Assembly (NCBI RefSeq): GCF_014199685.1
Contig: NZ_JACHNZ010000025.1
Span: 1-57,723, forward strand
DNA: 57,723 bases
Direction of reading: 5' to 3'
Origin: Sphingosinicella soli
GTDB taxonomy: Bacteria; Pseudomonadota; Alphaproteobacteria; Sphingomonadales; Sphingomonadaceae
Shown piece by piece: positions 8,775 to 17,869 of this stretch (positions within the stretch are counted from its first letter, which is position 1; each line of letters begins with the position of its first letter). The position numbers and the translations under genes are program-made. A model generated the notes under the pieces. The model was not told where the DNA came from and ran no database searches. It saw only the letters and a program-made list of their open reading frames with translations.

Positions 8775-9809
8775 TTAATCATCATCTCGCACGACCAGCG
8801 GGAGAGCACCCGGGCGAAGAGCCAGGGTCACCGGCTCGCCATTCGCCGGGGGTTTTCCCGGCAGCTGGAAGGTGAAATACTGATCTGCGGCAAAGGCTTC
8901 GACGATGTAATAACGACCCGCGAAGCGTATCGCCGACACGGTCGCAGCAACGCCTGTCGAGCTGGCAACAATCGCATCAGGCCGAACTGCGATCTTTGCG
9001 GCGCCATCGGCAATGCCAGCGGCTTGCACCGCGCCCAGCACAGTATCGGCAATCCCGTTCGTCACGACGGCATCAATCACCGCGATGTCGCCGAGCAGGC
9101 GCGCCGCCGCGATCGACACGGGCCGATGGTAGCAATCCTCGGGTCGGCCGGTCTGAAGGATCCGGCTTTCGGCCATCAGGATGAGATTGTCGGCGATCAT
9201 CATCGCTTCTTCGGGGTCATGGGTGACGATCAATACGCTCGTGCCCGCCGCGCGCAGATCCGCGAGGAGCGCATCGCGCACCGCGCCGCGCAGATGACCG
9301 TCGAGACCGGAAAAGGGCTCGTCGAGCAGCAGCAGCGACGGTTCGCGCGCCAGTGCGCGCGCGATTGCCACGCGCTGCTGCTCGCCGCCCGACAGCATAT
9401 GCGGCCAGGCGTCGGCCAGATGCGCGATGTGGAAGCGGTCGAGCAGCACTGCGACGCGCGCACGGCGGACGTCGGCGGCCATGCCGGTGAGGCCGAAGCC
9501 GATGTTGGCACGGACGTCGAGGTGCGGGAACAGCGCATTGTCCTGAAACACCAGTCCGACGCCGCGATGTTCGGGCGCCGCAGTCAGTCCTGGTGCGGCG
9601 ACGGCCTGCCCGCGGATCCGGATCTCGCCGTCATCGACAGGCTCCAGCCCCGCGATCAGGCGCAGCAAGGTGCTTTTTCCGCAGCCCGAGGGGCCGAGCA
9701 GGCAGGTTATCCCGCCAGGCGGCAAGGCAAAGGACGCGCCATCGACTGCGGTGCGGCCCGGATAGGCACGCACGACATCGCGCAGTTCGAGAACAGGATC
9801 GTCAGCCAC
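8775..9809 (-). CDS. fbpC: Iron(III) ABC transporter ATP-binding protein (FbpC type)
   Basis: This ABC ATPase of about 344 residues shows Walker A GPSGCGKST, signature LSGGEQQR, Walker B LLLLDEP and the H-loop IVTHD. A C-terminal regulatory (TOBE-like) region follows, as in FbpC/PotA-type ATPases. It powers iron import through the permease encoded just upstream. A TTG lies at 9845, inside the permease gene, but the preferred start is the GTG at 9809, ten bases after the permease stop, giving VADDPVLELRDVV. Partner genes are the permease (9820-11400) and the binding protein (11397-12428), all on the minus strand. Confidence 0.88.
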   Translation of the reverse strand: MADDPVLELRDVVRAYPGRTAVDGASFALPPGGITCLLGPSGCGKSTLLRLIAGLEPVDDGEIRIRGQAVAAPGLTAAPEHRGVGLVFQDNALFPHLDVRANIGFGLTGMAADVRRARVAVLLDRFHIAHLADAWPHMLSGGEQQRVAIARALAREPSLLLLDEPFSGLDGHLRGAVRDALLADLRAAGTSVLIVTHDPEEAMMIADNLILMAESRILQTGRPEDCYHRPVSIAAARLLGDIAVIDAVVTNGIADTVLGAVQAAGIADGAAKIAVRPDAIVASSTGVAATVSAIRFAGRYYIVEAFAADQYFTFQLPGKPPANGEPVTLALRPGALPLVVRDDD

Positions 9810-9819
9810 GGTAAGGTGC

Positions 9820-11400
9820 CTAGTCGCCGGGACGCGCGGTCGCAATGCGGCGTGTCAGCCAGAGGACGGCGGGAAGCGACAGCGCGACGATCAGCAGCGA
9901 CGGCAGCCCTGCCTGTCCCAGCCGTTCGTCGAGCGCATAATTGTTCGCGATCACCGCGAGCGTGTCGAAATTGAACGGGCGCAGGATCAGCGTCGCGGGC
10001 AGTTCTTTCAGCACATCGATGAAGATGATCAGCAGCGCGGTCAGCAGCGCGCCGCGCGCGACCGGCAGGTCGACTGCAAACGCCGCGCCGGTCTCGCCGC
10101 GTCCCAGCGTGCGCGCGGCGTGGCGCATCGACGGGGTGACGCGCGCCAGCCCCGCGTCGATCGGCTCAAGCGCCGCCGCCATCAGCCGCGCCGCATAGGC
10201 GAGGACCAGAAGCACGATCGCGACCGCCGTTCCCGACCCCGGCGCGAGGTTCCAGATCAGCCCGGCGGGTGCGAGCAGGCCGATCGCCATCACCGCGCCG
10301 GGGGTGGCATAGCCGAGGCTGGCGATCCTTGCTGCGATCGGCAAGCGCCGCGTCCCGAGCGCCAGCATCGTCGCGAGCGCGACGGTGACGAAGGCTCCGG
10401 CGACGCCGAGCAGCAGGCTGTTGCGCGTCGCCAAAGCCAGCCGCGCCCAGTCGGGCGTCGTCTGCGCGAGGTTCCAGATCAGCCAGCCGACGGGGAGCAG
10501 CAAACCAGCGGTCAGCAACGACAGGCAAAAGCCGAAGGCGAGCCAGCGCCACACCCCGGCGAGCGGCTGCACATCGATGGTCCGCCAGCGCGCCTTGCCC
10601 GTTTCGTGCGTCGCGCCCCTGCGGCTGGCGCGCTCGATCCACAGCAGCAGCGCCGCCGCAGCCAGCAAAGGCAGCGCGAACCGCGCCGCGCTGACCGTCG
10701 AGCCATAGACCGACCAGGCGCGCACGACGCCGGTGGTCAGCGTCTGGACGCTGAGGAACTGGACCGCGCCATAGTCGGCGAGCGTTTCCATCACCGCGAG
10801 CGCAACGCCTGCGGCAAGCGCCGGGCGCGCCATCGGCAGCGCGACGCGCCACATCGCCCGCCCGCCGCCGCAGCCGAGCATCCGCGCCGCCTCCAGCACA
10901 TTCACCGACTGGTTGAGAAAGGCGGCGCGCATGGCGAGATAGACATAGGGATAAAAGGCCGCCGACAGGATGAACGCCGCGCCGCCGATGCTGCGCATTT
11001 CGAACGGCAGGTCGTGTCCTGTCGTGTCGCGCAGCCAGATGCGCAGTGATCCCGCAACATCGAACAGGTCGGCATAGCCATAGGCCAGCGCAAAGGCCGG
11101 GGTCGCCAGCGGCAGCGCCAGCGCCCAGGCGAAGACGCCGCGGCCGGGAAAACGGTGCATCACCACCAGCCATGCCGCGATCGTCCCCGCCACCGCCGTG
11201 AGGCCGCCGACGAGCAGCGCCAGCCACGCGGAGGTCAGCGCATAGCGCGCAATGTCGCGGCCCGCGATGTCGGCGGTGTCGGTCCCGAACGCCGCGAGCA
11301 GCACGCCGATCAGCGGCAAAGCCACCGCCAGCCCCGCCAGCGCGGCGAGACTGGCGAGCGGTGACGGGACAGAGCGGCGAAGGGCTGCGGCGGTTGTCAG
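9820..11400 (-). CDS. fbpB: Iron(III) ABC transporter permease (FbpB type), probable CTG start
   Basis: This is a duplicated two-half permease rich in membrane helices, with an EAA-like loop in each half (EAARMLGCGGGRAMWRVALP and HAARTLGRGETGAAFAVDLP), as in FbpB/ThiP permeases. It forms the inner-membrane channel for periplasmic ferric iron. The first ATG/GTG/TTG in frame is the GTG at 11325, but that start would cut the first membrane helix. The frame is open back to a CTG at 11400 that overlaps the binding-protein stop as CTGA, giving LTTAAALRRSVPSPLASL and a whole first helix (526 residues in total). The CTG start is inferred; the upstream ribosome site is weak. Confidence 0.83.
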   Translation of the reverse strand: MTTAAALRRSVPSPLASLAALAGLAVALPLIGVLLAAFGTDTADIAGRDIARYALTSAWLALLVGGLTAVAGTIAAWLVVMHRFPGRGVFAWALALPLATPAFALAYGYADLFDVAGSLRIWLRDTTGHDLPFEMRSIGGAAFILSAAFYPYVYLAMRAAFLNQSVNVLEAARMLGCGGGRAMWRVALPMARPALAAGVALAVMETLADYGAVQFLSVQTLTTGVVRAWSVYGSTVSAARFALPLLAAAALLLWIERASRRGATHETGKARWRTIDVQPLAGVWRWLAFGFCLSLLTAGLLLPVGWLIWNLAQTTPDWARLALATRNSLLLGVAGAFVTVALATMLALGTRRLPIAARIASLGYATPGAVMAIGLLAPAGLIWNLAPGSGTAVAIVLLVLAYAARLMAAALEPIDAGLARVTPSMRHAARTLGRGETGAAFAVDLPVARGALLTALLIIFIDVLKELPATLILRPFNFDTLAVIANNYALDERLGQAGLPSLLIVALSLPAVLWLTRRIATARPGD

Positions 11401-12428
11401 CGCCAGCCCGCCGCGCTCATCAGCGACTGCGCCGCCGGCTGCCGCGCCGCAAAGGCGGCGACGCTCATCGGATTCGCGGTAAAGTTCGCATAGGCATCGA
11501 CGGGCGGCGGGGCCGGGACGTCGGGCGAGGCCGGATACTCGTTATTGTTCGCCGAAATATGCGTCTGCGAATCTGCCGAGGCGAAAAATTCGAGCAGCTT
11601 GACGGCATTGGCCTGGTTCGGGGCGTTCTTTGCAACACCGCCGCCCGAGATATTCACATGCGCGCCCTTGCCGTCCAGGTTCGGGAAGCCGAGCTTGACC
11701 TTGTCGGTCACGGCGCGATCGTCGGCATCGTCGCCGGTCGCCATGCGGATATAATAATAGCTGTTGGTGATCGCGACCTCGCACACCCCCGCCGCAACGG
11801 CGCGGATCTGGTCGCGATCCCCGCCTTCGGGCGGCCGCGCCATGTTGGCGACGATGCCGTTGACCCATTCGCCCGCCCGGTCGGGGCCCCACGCCTCGAT
11901 CAGCGCGCCGACGAGCGAGAGGTTGTAAACGCTGTCCGACGACCGGACGCAGATCTTGCCCTTGAAGCGCGGCCCCGCGAGCTTGGCATAATCGTCGATT
12001 TCCTCAGGCTTCACCGTGGCCGCGTCATAGGCGACGACGCGCGCGCGGCGCATGAAGCCGTACCAGTTGCCGCCGGGTTCGCGCAGGTTCGCCGGGATGC
12101 GCGTCGTCAGCGTTTCGGAAACCGTCGGCTGAAACAGCCCAGCCTGCTGCGCGCGCCACAGTGCGCCCGCATCGGCGGTGATGAACAGGTCGGCGGGGCT
12201 GTTCGCGCCCTCGCTCTTCATCCGCGCGACCAGCTCGTCGGGTCGGCCCTCGATGCGGTTGATCTTGATGCCGGTTTCCTGGGTAAACCGGTCATAGAGC
12301 GCCTGGTCGCTGTCGTAATGGCGCGCGGTGTACAAGTTGACTTCCTGGGTGTGCGCAGCCTTTTCGCCGCCTGAACAGCCGCTCAGCGCCATGGCGGCGC
12401 CTGTCGCTAAAATCAATAAATTCCGCAC
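11397..12428 (-). CDS. fbpA: Iron(III) ABC transporter substrate-binding lipoprotein (FbpA type)
   Basis: This 343-residue ferric-binding protein has a lipobox LSGC with the lipidated Cys at residue 18, so it is membrane-anchored in the periplasm. The fold signature NLYTARHYDSD near the N-terminus and a YYY cluster (NSYYYIR) match the FbpA/FutA family, where paired tyrosines coordinate Fe(III). It starts at a GTG (12428) with GAGAAAGG seven bases upstream. It is the first gene of the fbpABC operon and faces a TonB receptor across a promoter region with two Fur-box-like sites, so iron-repressed expression is expected. Confidence 0.9.
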   Translation of the reverse strand: MRNLLILATGAAMALSGCSGGEKAAHTQEVNLYTARHYDSDQALYDRFTQETGIKINRIEGRPDELVARMKSEGANSPADLFITADAGALWRAQQAGLFQPTVSETLTTRIPANLREPGGNWYGFMRRARVVAYDAATVKPEEIDDYAKLAGPRFKGKICVRSSDSVYNLSLVGALIEAWGPDRAGEWVNGIVANMARPPEGGDRDQIRAVAAGVCEVAITNSYYYIRMATGDDADDRAVTDKVKLGFPNLDGKGAHVNISGGGVAKNAPNQANAVKLLEFFASADSQTHISANNNEYPASPDVPAPPPVDAYANFTANPMSVAAFAARQPAAQSLMSAAGWR

Positions 12429-12469
12429 GATCGACCTTTCTCAGGGGAATGGGCATTCGGCCTATCATT

Positions 12470-12488
12470 ATTGAGAACCACTCGCAAT
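12470..12488. promoter_or_regulatory. Fur-box-like palindrome upstream of fbpA
   Basis: ATTGAGAACCACTCGCAAT has the dyad ATTGnGA-N5-TCnCAAT. It lies about 40 bases from the fbpA start and differs at only three of 19 positions from the box at 25727-25745, in front of another TonB receptor. Iron-responsive repression by Fur (or a functional relative) is inferred from shape and gene context. Confidence 0.65.
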
Positions 12489-12501
12489 ACATCTCTTGCC
12501 G

Positions 12502-12537
12502 ATGCGCCGTGTTTCCGTCTGTTTGCAACCGGCGCAT
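12502..12537. repeat. Inverted repeat between the two Fur-like boxes
   Basis: ATGCGCCG (12502-12509) and CGGCGCAT (12530-12537) form a perfect 8-bp inverted repeat with a 20-base spacer in the middle of the divergent fbpA/receptor promoter region. It could be an additional regulator site. It is not followed by a T-run in either direction, so it is not a typical terminator. Confidence 0.4.
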
Positions 12538-12541
12538 TGCA

Positions 12542-12560
12542 AATGATAGTGATTGTCATT
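12542..12560. promoter_or_regulatory. Fur-box-like palindrome upstream of TonB receptor
   Basis: AATGATAGTGATTGTCATT is a near-dyad close to the classical Fur consensus of repeated NATAAT-like hexamers. It ends 25 bases before the preferred receptor start at 12585, where it would block the promoter when iron is plentiful. Confidence 0.65.
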
Positions 12561-12584
12561 AGTTGGCACATCGAATCAAATCGA

Positions 12585-14864
12585 ATGGAAAAGATGGCCG
12601 GGCCGATGTCGACCAGAATGAGTGTGAGCTGCTGCGCGTTGCTGATCGCGGGATTGTCGGGCCCCTCGGCGATGGCTGAAACCGCCGCCGAAGGTGACGC
12701 CGGATCGGGGCAGGTCATCGACAGCATCGTGGTGACGGCGTCAAAGGCGGACACGCTCGACATCGGCGGCTCGGTACAGCGGCTCGACACCGCCGACCTC
12801 GAACGCTTTTCCTACGCCGACATCAACCGCGTGCTGCGTCAGATTCCGGGCGTCTACCTTCAGGAAGAGGAAGGCTTCGGCCTGCGCCCCAATATCGGCA
12901 TCCGCGGATCGGGCACCGACCGCAACGGCCGGATCACGGTGATGGAAGACGGGGTGCTGATTGCCCCCGCGCCCTATTCGGCGCCCGCGGCCTATTATTT
13001 CCCGCGCACCGCGCGAATCGCCGCGATCGAGGTGGCCAAGGGACCGGCCGCGATCAAATATGGCCCGATGACGGTCGGCGGCGCGCTGAACCTGTTTTCG
13101 ACGCCGATCCCCGACGTTGCGGCTGGAACGCTGGCGGGCAAGGCCGAATTGCTGCTGGGCAACCACGACGGCCGGCGGGCGCACGGCTGGGCCGGTGGCT
13201 GGGCGCCGCTGGGCGGCGGGATCGAGATCGGCGCGCTTGCTGAAGGATTGTATGAGCATTCGAGCGGATTCAAGAGGCTCGACATCGGCGGCGATACCGG
13301 TTTCGAGATCACCGACTGGACGGTGAAACTGGGTCTGCGCAGCACCGACGGGCGGCACGCGCTCGAATTCAAATATCAGAACTACGACGAAACGAGCAAC
13401 GAAACCTATCTGGGGCTGACGCTCGCCGACTTCGCCGCGTCGCCGAACCGCCGTTATAACGGCAGCCAGGTCGACGTGATGGACGTCGCACACACGACCT
13501 ATCAGCTCAGCCACCGGTTCGACATCGCGCCAAACATCAATCTGACGACGGTCGCCTATCGCACCGATACGGCGCGCTCCTGGTACAAGCTCAACGATGT
13601 CCGCAACAGCGCGGACACCGGTTGGGTGGCGATCGGCAGCGTTCTCGACAACCCCGGTGCCAACCCGCTGCAAATGGCCGACCTGATCGGCGCCGACGGC
13701 TTCACCGGGCGCGCGGGCGCGCTGCGCGTGCGCAACAACAACCGGATCTATCAGTCGACGGGGGTGCAGAGCGTGCTCACCGCGCGGTTCGGCACCGGCG
13801 GCATCGCCCACACGCTCGAACTTTCGGCCCGCTATCACGAGGATGAAGAGGATCGTTTGCAGCAGGACGATCGTTACCAGATGATCGATGGCCGCATGGT
13901 CCTGACGACGCCGGGCGCGCCCGGCAGCCAGGACAATCGCATCGGCGACGCCAAGGCCTGGGCCTTTTTCATCCGCGACACGATCGAAGCGGGCGACGTC
14001 ACCATCGTTCCCGGCCTGCGTTACGAAACGATTGACCTTCGGCAAACGCGCTGGGCCTTGACCGATCCCGATCGGACAGGCGCGACCACCGTGGCCAAAT
14101 CGAACGTCGACGTCTTCATTCCCGGGATTTCCGCAACCTGGCGTGCGGCCGAAAATGTGCGGATCGTTGCAGGTGCGCATCGTGGCTTTGCGAGCCCCGG
14201 TCCGGGATCGACAATCGATCCTGAAACGTCGTGGAACTACGAGGCCGGGGTCAAGCTGGGCAATGACACCTGGCGAACCGAAGTCATCGGCTTTTTCAAT
14301 GATTATACGAATCTGGTGGGCACCTGCACCGCCTCGACCGGGGGCAATTGCAACATCGGCGACCAGTTTGCGGGCGGGGAGGTGGACGTCAAGGGCGTCG
14401 AAATCACCGCCGGCAGGACGTTCGGGCGCATCGACGACGACGGGTTCGAGTTCCCGGTGTCGCTCGCCTACACCTTCACCGATGCCCAGTTCAAAACCAG
14501 TTTCGCGAGCGGTTACGAGCCGTGGGGGACGGTGACCGCGGGCGACCGGCTGCCCTATCTGCCGCGCCATCAGATGACGGTGAACGCCGGGCTGGCGCTC
14601 AACGCGGCCCGGTTGAACGCAACGCTGAACTGGGTCGGTAAGGCACGCGCCACCGCCGGCCGCGGCGCGATCGTACCCGCCGACCGGATCGATGACCGGG
14701 TTGTGATCGACCTGTCGGCCGAGGTCGACCTGCTGCGCAACCTCTCGTTGTTCGGTTCCGTCCAGAACCTGTTCGACGTGACCTACAACGCCGCTTTCTC
14801 TCCGGCGGGCGCCCGCCCCGGCGCGCCGCGACTGGCGCTCGGCGGCATCCGCGCGCGCTTTTGA
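12585..14864 (+). CDS. TonB-dependent receptor for iron chelates (FecA-like)
   Basis: This outer-membrane receptor of about 759 residues has a signal peptide (MSVSCCALLIAGLSGPSAMA), a TonB-box-like DSIVVTASK, a plug with NRVLRQIPGVYLQEEEGFGLRPNIGIRG, and a barrel ending ALGGIRARF. The plug motif is that of FecA/FhuA-type ferric receptors; there is no STN domain, so it transports without signalling. The frame is open to 12471, but those codons lie inside the Fur-like boxes. Start codons at 12585, 12594, 12606 and 12618 are all possible; 12585 is the first after the boxes. Divergent from fbpABC: receptor and ABC transporter together would carry iron from the surface to the cytoplasm. Confidence 0.9.
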   Translation: MEKMAGPMSTRMSVSCCALLIAGLSGPSAMAETAAEGDAGSGQVIDSIVVTASKADTLDIGGSVQRLDTADLERFSYADINRVLRQIPGVYLQEEEGFGLRPNIGIRGSGTDRNGRITVMEDGVLIAPAPYSAPAAYYFPRTARIAAIEVAKGPAAIKYGPMTVGGALNLFSTPIPDVAAGTLAGKAELLLGNHDGRRAHGWAGGWAPLGGGIEIGALAEGLYEHSSGFKRLDIGGDTGFEITDWTVKLGLRSTDGRHALEFKYQNYDETSNETYLGLTLADFAASPNRRYNGSQVDVMDVAHTTYQLSHRFDIAPNINLTTVAYRTDTARSWYKLNDVRNSADTGWVAIGSVLDNPGANPLQMADLIGADGFTGRAGALRVRNNNRIYQSTGVQSVLTARFGTGGIAHTLELSARYHEDEEDRLQQDDRYQMIDGRMVLTTPGAPGSQDNRIGDAKAWAFFIRDTIEAGDVTIVPGLRYETIDLRQTRWALTDPDRTGATTVAKSNVDVFIPGISATWRAAENVRIVAGAHRGFASPGPGSTIDPETSWNYEAGVKLGNDTWRTEVIGFFNDYTNLVGTCTASTGGNCNIGDQFAGGEVDVKGVEITAGRTFGRIDDDGFEFPVSLAYTFTDAQFKTSFASGYEPWGTVTAGDRLPYLPRHQMTVNAGLALNAARLNATLNWVGKARATAGRGAIVPADRIDDRVVIDLSAEVDLLRNLSLFGSVQNLFDVTYNAAFSPAGARPGAPRLALGGIRARF

Positions 14865-14907
14865 CGCCGTGTAAGGGGCACTGCACCGATCGTTTCCGCA
14901 AACAGGC

Positions 14908-14938
14908 ACAGGGAGAGGGCATATCGCCCCCTCCCTGT
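14908..14938. terminator. Hairpin terminator after TonB receptor
   Basis: ACAGGGAGAGGG pairs with CCCCCTCCCTGT around a seven-base loop with a single mismatch. It lies between the convergent receptor (plus) and AraC-family gene (minus) and probably ends receptor transcription. The rest of the gap, 14939-15184, shows nothing recognised. Confidence 0.6.
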
Positions 14939-15184
14939 CCTTGCGCCGGTTCGCGCAAGTGAGGCGAGCTATTTTCTGCACCTGAAGTGCGAGCCCGCCG
15001 CACGCAGGGGAGGACTGGTTTGCTGTTGGTATGATGTCACCAAGCCAAGTCCGGCGAGGGTCCGTCAGCCGCAGCCGTGATGGTCCCTCGATTTGGTGGG
15101 CGCCTTGGATAGGCTGCTTGGAAGACAGCTCTCCGCGACAATGGAGAGTGCCGCATCACCTCATGTAGCGTCAAAGCTGTATGT

Positions 15185-16141
15185 TTAATTTGTCATTTTG
15201 CGAAATTCGTGAGGCGAAGTCCCAAACTCCTGTTTAAATCGACGGCTGAAGTGTGCGGAGTTCTGGAATCCCCACGAGAAGGCGATATCCGTTATCGTGC
15301 GGTTGCCCATCACCGGATTGGAAAGTTCCCGCCGACAACGCTGCAAGCGCTGCGAAATGATATACTGCGACGCGGTGATGCCCTCGGATTCGAATAGCCA
15401 GTGGAGGTAGCGCACCGATATCTTCGCCAAAGCAGCCACCTTGTGGGGCGTCAGCTCGCCGTCGGAAAGATGTTCGCTGATAATCCCGCGAATCCGCATC
15501 ATCTGCGCGGCTTTAAGCGACTGATCCTCGCTGCCTCCGCGCAGCGGGTCCAGCGCATCGACAAGAAGGCCCATGGTCGCTTCGATCAGGGCATCTCCAT
15601 TCGCATTTTCACGATTGAACATGTGATCGGGCATGTTGCGCATGAACGTGGATAGAAGCTGGCCGGACATCGAGCCCTTGGCGATTTTCTTGTCGATCGT
15701 GTACCAGGATGTCGGCAGCCAGTTCTTGAACCGCGAAAGCGGCATGATGATCGAGAGTTTGTGAAGCGATTCCTGCACCGCAAAACTCATCGGGCGCGTG
15801 TTGTCCCAGATCATCAGATCGCCTTCGGACAGCGAAACTTGCTCGCCGCCGATATCCATAGTCTCTCGTCCGCTGATGACGAGCTGGACGCCGATAATCT
15901 CCCGCGTGTCCTGCGCCATCTGCGCGGCGCGGCGTGATGCGCGAAACGGTTCGCAGCGGCAATTGACCAGCGTGAAATCGTCGAAGGAGCGCGTCGAGAC
16001 CGAGGCCTGATAGGCGGCATCGCCGGGCTTCTCGATCGACCAATCCAGATAGATCGCATTCAGCTGCTGCCGCCACGCCTCGAAGCGCTCGGACGCGGCA
16101 TAGCCCTCTGTCGACCACGCATTGCCGGTGTATTCGTACAT
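15185..16141 (-). CDS. AraC-family transcriptional regulator
   Basis: This 318-residue regulator has an N-terminal sensor region of the AraC_binding_2 type (FRASRRAAQMAQDTREIIGVQLV near the middle) and a C-terminal double helix-turn-helix (LSDGELTPHKVAALAKISVRYLHWLF and NRTITDIAFSWGFQNSAHFSRRF). Such proteins often activate genes for aromatic compound catabolism. The start at 16141 is chosen because GGAGG lies four bases upstream; a longer frame to 16171 lacks a site. It is divergent from the FAD oxidase, TonB receptor and cupin operon and is its likely activator. The 296 bases between (16142-16437) hold both promoters; no clear operator repeat was found. Confidence 0.88.
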   Translation of the reverse strand: MYEYTGNAWSTEGYAASERFEAWRQQLNAIYLDWSIEKPGDAAYQASVSTRSFDDFTLVNCRCEPFRASRRAAQMAQDTREIIGVQLVISGRETMDIGGEQVSLSEGDLMIWDNTRPMSFAVQESLHKLSIIMPLSRFKNWLPTSWYTIDKKIAKGSMSGQLLSTFMRNMPDHMFNRENANGDALIEATMGLLVDALDPLRGGSEDQSLKAAQMMRIRGIISEHLSDGELTPHKVAALAKISVRYLHWLFESEGITASQYIISQRLQRCRRELSNPVMGNRTITDIAFSWGFQNSAHFSRRFKQEFGTSPHEFRKMTN

Positions 16142-16437
16142 TCCACCTCCCCAAAAGCGCGCCCGTGTCATTACGCAGGGATTATGCGGAAGCCGGGCAT
16201 CTGCCTCTGTATCAGCCGTACGCCATGCCCGTTCTGAAGCTTTCAGGGCCGTGTCGGACGGTCAGCGGCAGCATGCCTCAGGCGGCACTGCTTGGCAATG
16301 CATCAAACCGCGGCGCCTTTTTGCGGTATTTTTCAGGGCGCGGGCTGCGCGCAAAGACATCCTACCTTGCATTGTCAGCGTAGCGGATTGGACCACGCAC
16401 TCTACATTTCAATCGTGAAAATAGAGCGGGGAGCCCG

Positions 16438-17829
16438 ATGGCGGCCATTGTTCAGGCCTTGATTGATGTTCTCGGGGAACAGGGCGTCGTGCACGGCGAG
16501 GATGTCCGCGCGCGGGCGGAAGGCTGGGCGTCGGCGGAAAGCTGCAAGGCGCTTGCCGTGGTGCGGCCATCCTCGACGCATGAGGTTTCGACCGTTCTTG
16601 CACTCTGCCATCGCAACAAGGTCGAGGTCGTCCCTTATGGCGGGGGAACCGGGCTTGTTCGCGGCGCGATCGCTGCCCCGGGTCAGATACTGCTTTCGCT
16701 CGATCGCATGCAGAAGATCGAATCGCTCAGCGCTGTGGACCGCACGGCTGTTGTGGAGGCGGGCGTCACGCTGCACGCGCTTCAGCAGGCTGCGGATAGC
16801 GCGGACCTGTTCTTTCCGCTCGATCTCGGCGCACGCGGCAGCGCCACCATCGGCGGCAACATCGCGACAAATGCGGGCGGAAACCGTGTCGTACGCTTCG
16901 GCATGATGCGCGAGATGGTGCTCGGCCTCGAAGCGGTTCTTCCCGACGGAAGCGTGCTGTCGTCGATGAATCGGATGATAAAGAACAATTCGGGCTATGA
17001 TCTGAAACAGCTTCTGATCGGCTCGGAAGGCACCCTCGGCGTTGTGACGCGCGCCGTGCTGCGGCTGCGCGAAAAATGCCCCGACAAAAGCGTCGCGCTG
17101 ATTTCCGTTCGCACGTTCTCCGACGTGATCCATGCGTTCCGGCACCTCGACCGGTGGCTGGGGGGCTCGCTCAGCGCATTCGAAGTCATGTGGCGCGAAT
17201 TCTACGATACGGTGACAGGCGCGCGCGCGGGGCGGCCGCCGCTTCCCGCCGGGGCGCCTTATTATATCCTCGTCGAATCCGTGGGCGGCGGGACGGCGCC
17301 GGAGCAGAGTTTCGAAACCGTGCTTGCCGCGCTCGCGTCCGAAGGCCGTATCGTTGATGCGGTCATCGCGGCGTCGCAGGCGCAGTGCGACACGATCTGG
17401 GGCATCCGCGACGATGTCGAAGCCCTGATGTCCCACGGGCCCGTTTTCATGTTCGACGTCAGCCTGCCGATTTCCAGAATGGAGGCTTATGTCGGCGAAA
17501 TCCGAAGCAAGCTCGACGCCCGCTGGCCCGACAACGCCTGCATCGTTTGGGGCCATATCGGCGATTGCAACCTTCATGTCTGGATTTTCGTTCAAAGCGA
17601 CAGCGTGGCCGTCCATGCCGCCGTCAGCGAAATCGTCTACGCACCGCTTGCGGAATACGACGGATCGATTTCCGCCGAGCACGGCATCGGCGAGGAAAAG
17701 CGCGATTATCTCGGATACACGCGCAGCGCGGTGGAAATCGATATGATGCGCCGTCTCAAAACAGTGTTTGATCCCGACAACATCATGAATCCGGGAAAAA
17801 TTCTGCCGCGCGGAGCCGGCGCTGCGTAG
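16438..17829 (+). CDS. FAD-linked oxidase / 2-hydroxyacid dehydrogenase (GlcD-like)
   Basis: This 463-residue protein has the PCMH-type FAD-binding domain (VVPYGGGTGLVRGA near 66-79 and ATIGGNIATNAGGNRVVRFG near 137-156) and the C-terminal FAD-oxidase domain with IGDCNLHVWIF, EHGIGEEKRDYL and DPDNIMNPGKIL. The family oxidises 2-hydroxyacids such as lactate or glycolate, or phenolic alcohols. The usual H-x-G-D-G-N-x-H metal motif reads HIGDCNLH, with Cys for the second Gly, which may shift specificity. GGGGAG lies five bases before the ATG. It heads an operon with a TonB receptor and a cupin, opposite an AraC regulator, so a cognate catabolic substrate is likely. Confidence 0.85.
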   Translation: MAAIVQALIDVLGEQGVVHGEDVRARAEGWASAESCKALAVVRPSSTHEVSTVLALCHRNKVEVVPYGGGTGLVRGAIAAPGQILLSLDRMQKIESLSAVDRTAVVEAGVTLHALQQAADSADLFFPLDLGARGSATIGGNIATNAGGNRVVRFGMMREMVLGLEAVLPDGSVLSSMNRMIKNNSGYDLKQLLIGSEGTLGVVTRAVLRLREKCPDKSVALISVRTFSDVIHAFRHLDRWLGGSLSAFEVMWREFYDTVTGARAGRPPLPAGAPYYILVESVGGGTAPEQSFETVLAALASEGRIVDAVIAASQAQCDTIWGIRDDVEALMSHGPVFMFDVSLPISRMEAYVGEIRSKLDARWPDNACIVWGHIGDCNLHVWIFVQSDSVAVHAAVSEIVYAPLAEYDGSISAEHGIGEEKRDYLGYTRSAVEIDMMRRLKTVFDPDNIMNPGKILPRGAGAA

Positions 17830-17869
17830 TTCGCGTTCAATTCACAAAAACAAACATGGGGAGGAAATC

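Noticed and set aside
12741-14981. 746-codon minus-strand frame opposite the FecA-like receptor
   Set aside because: Antisense shadow of a high-GC gene; it runs through the terminator hairpin and has no recognisable domain.
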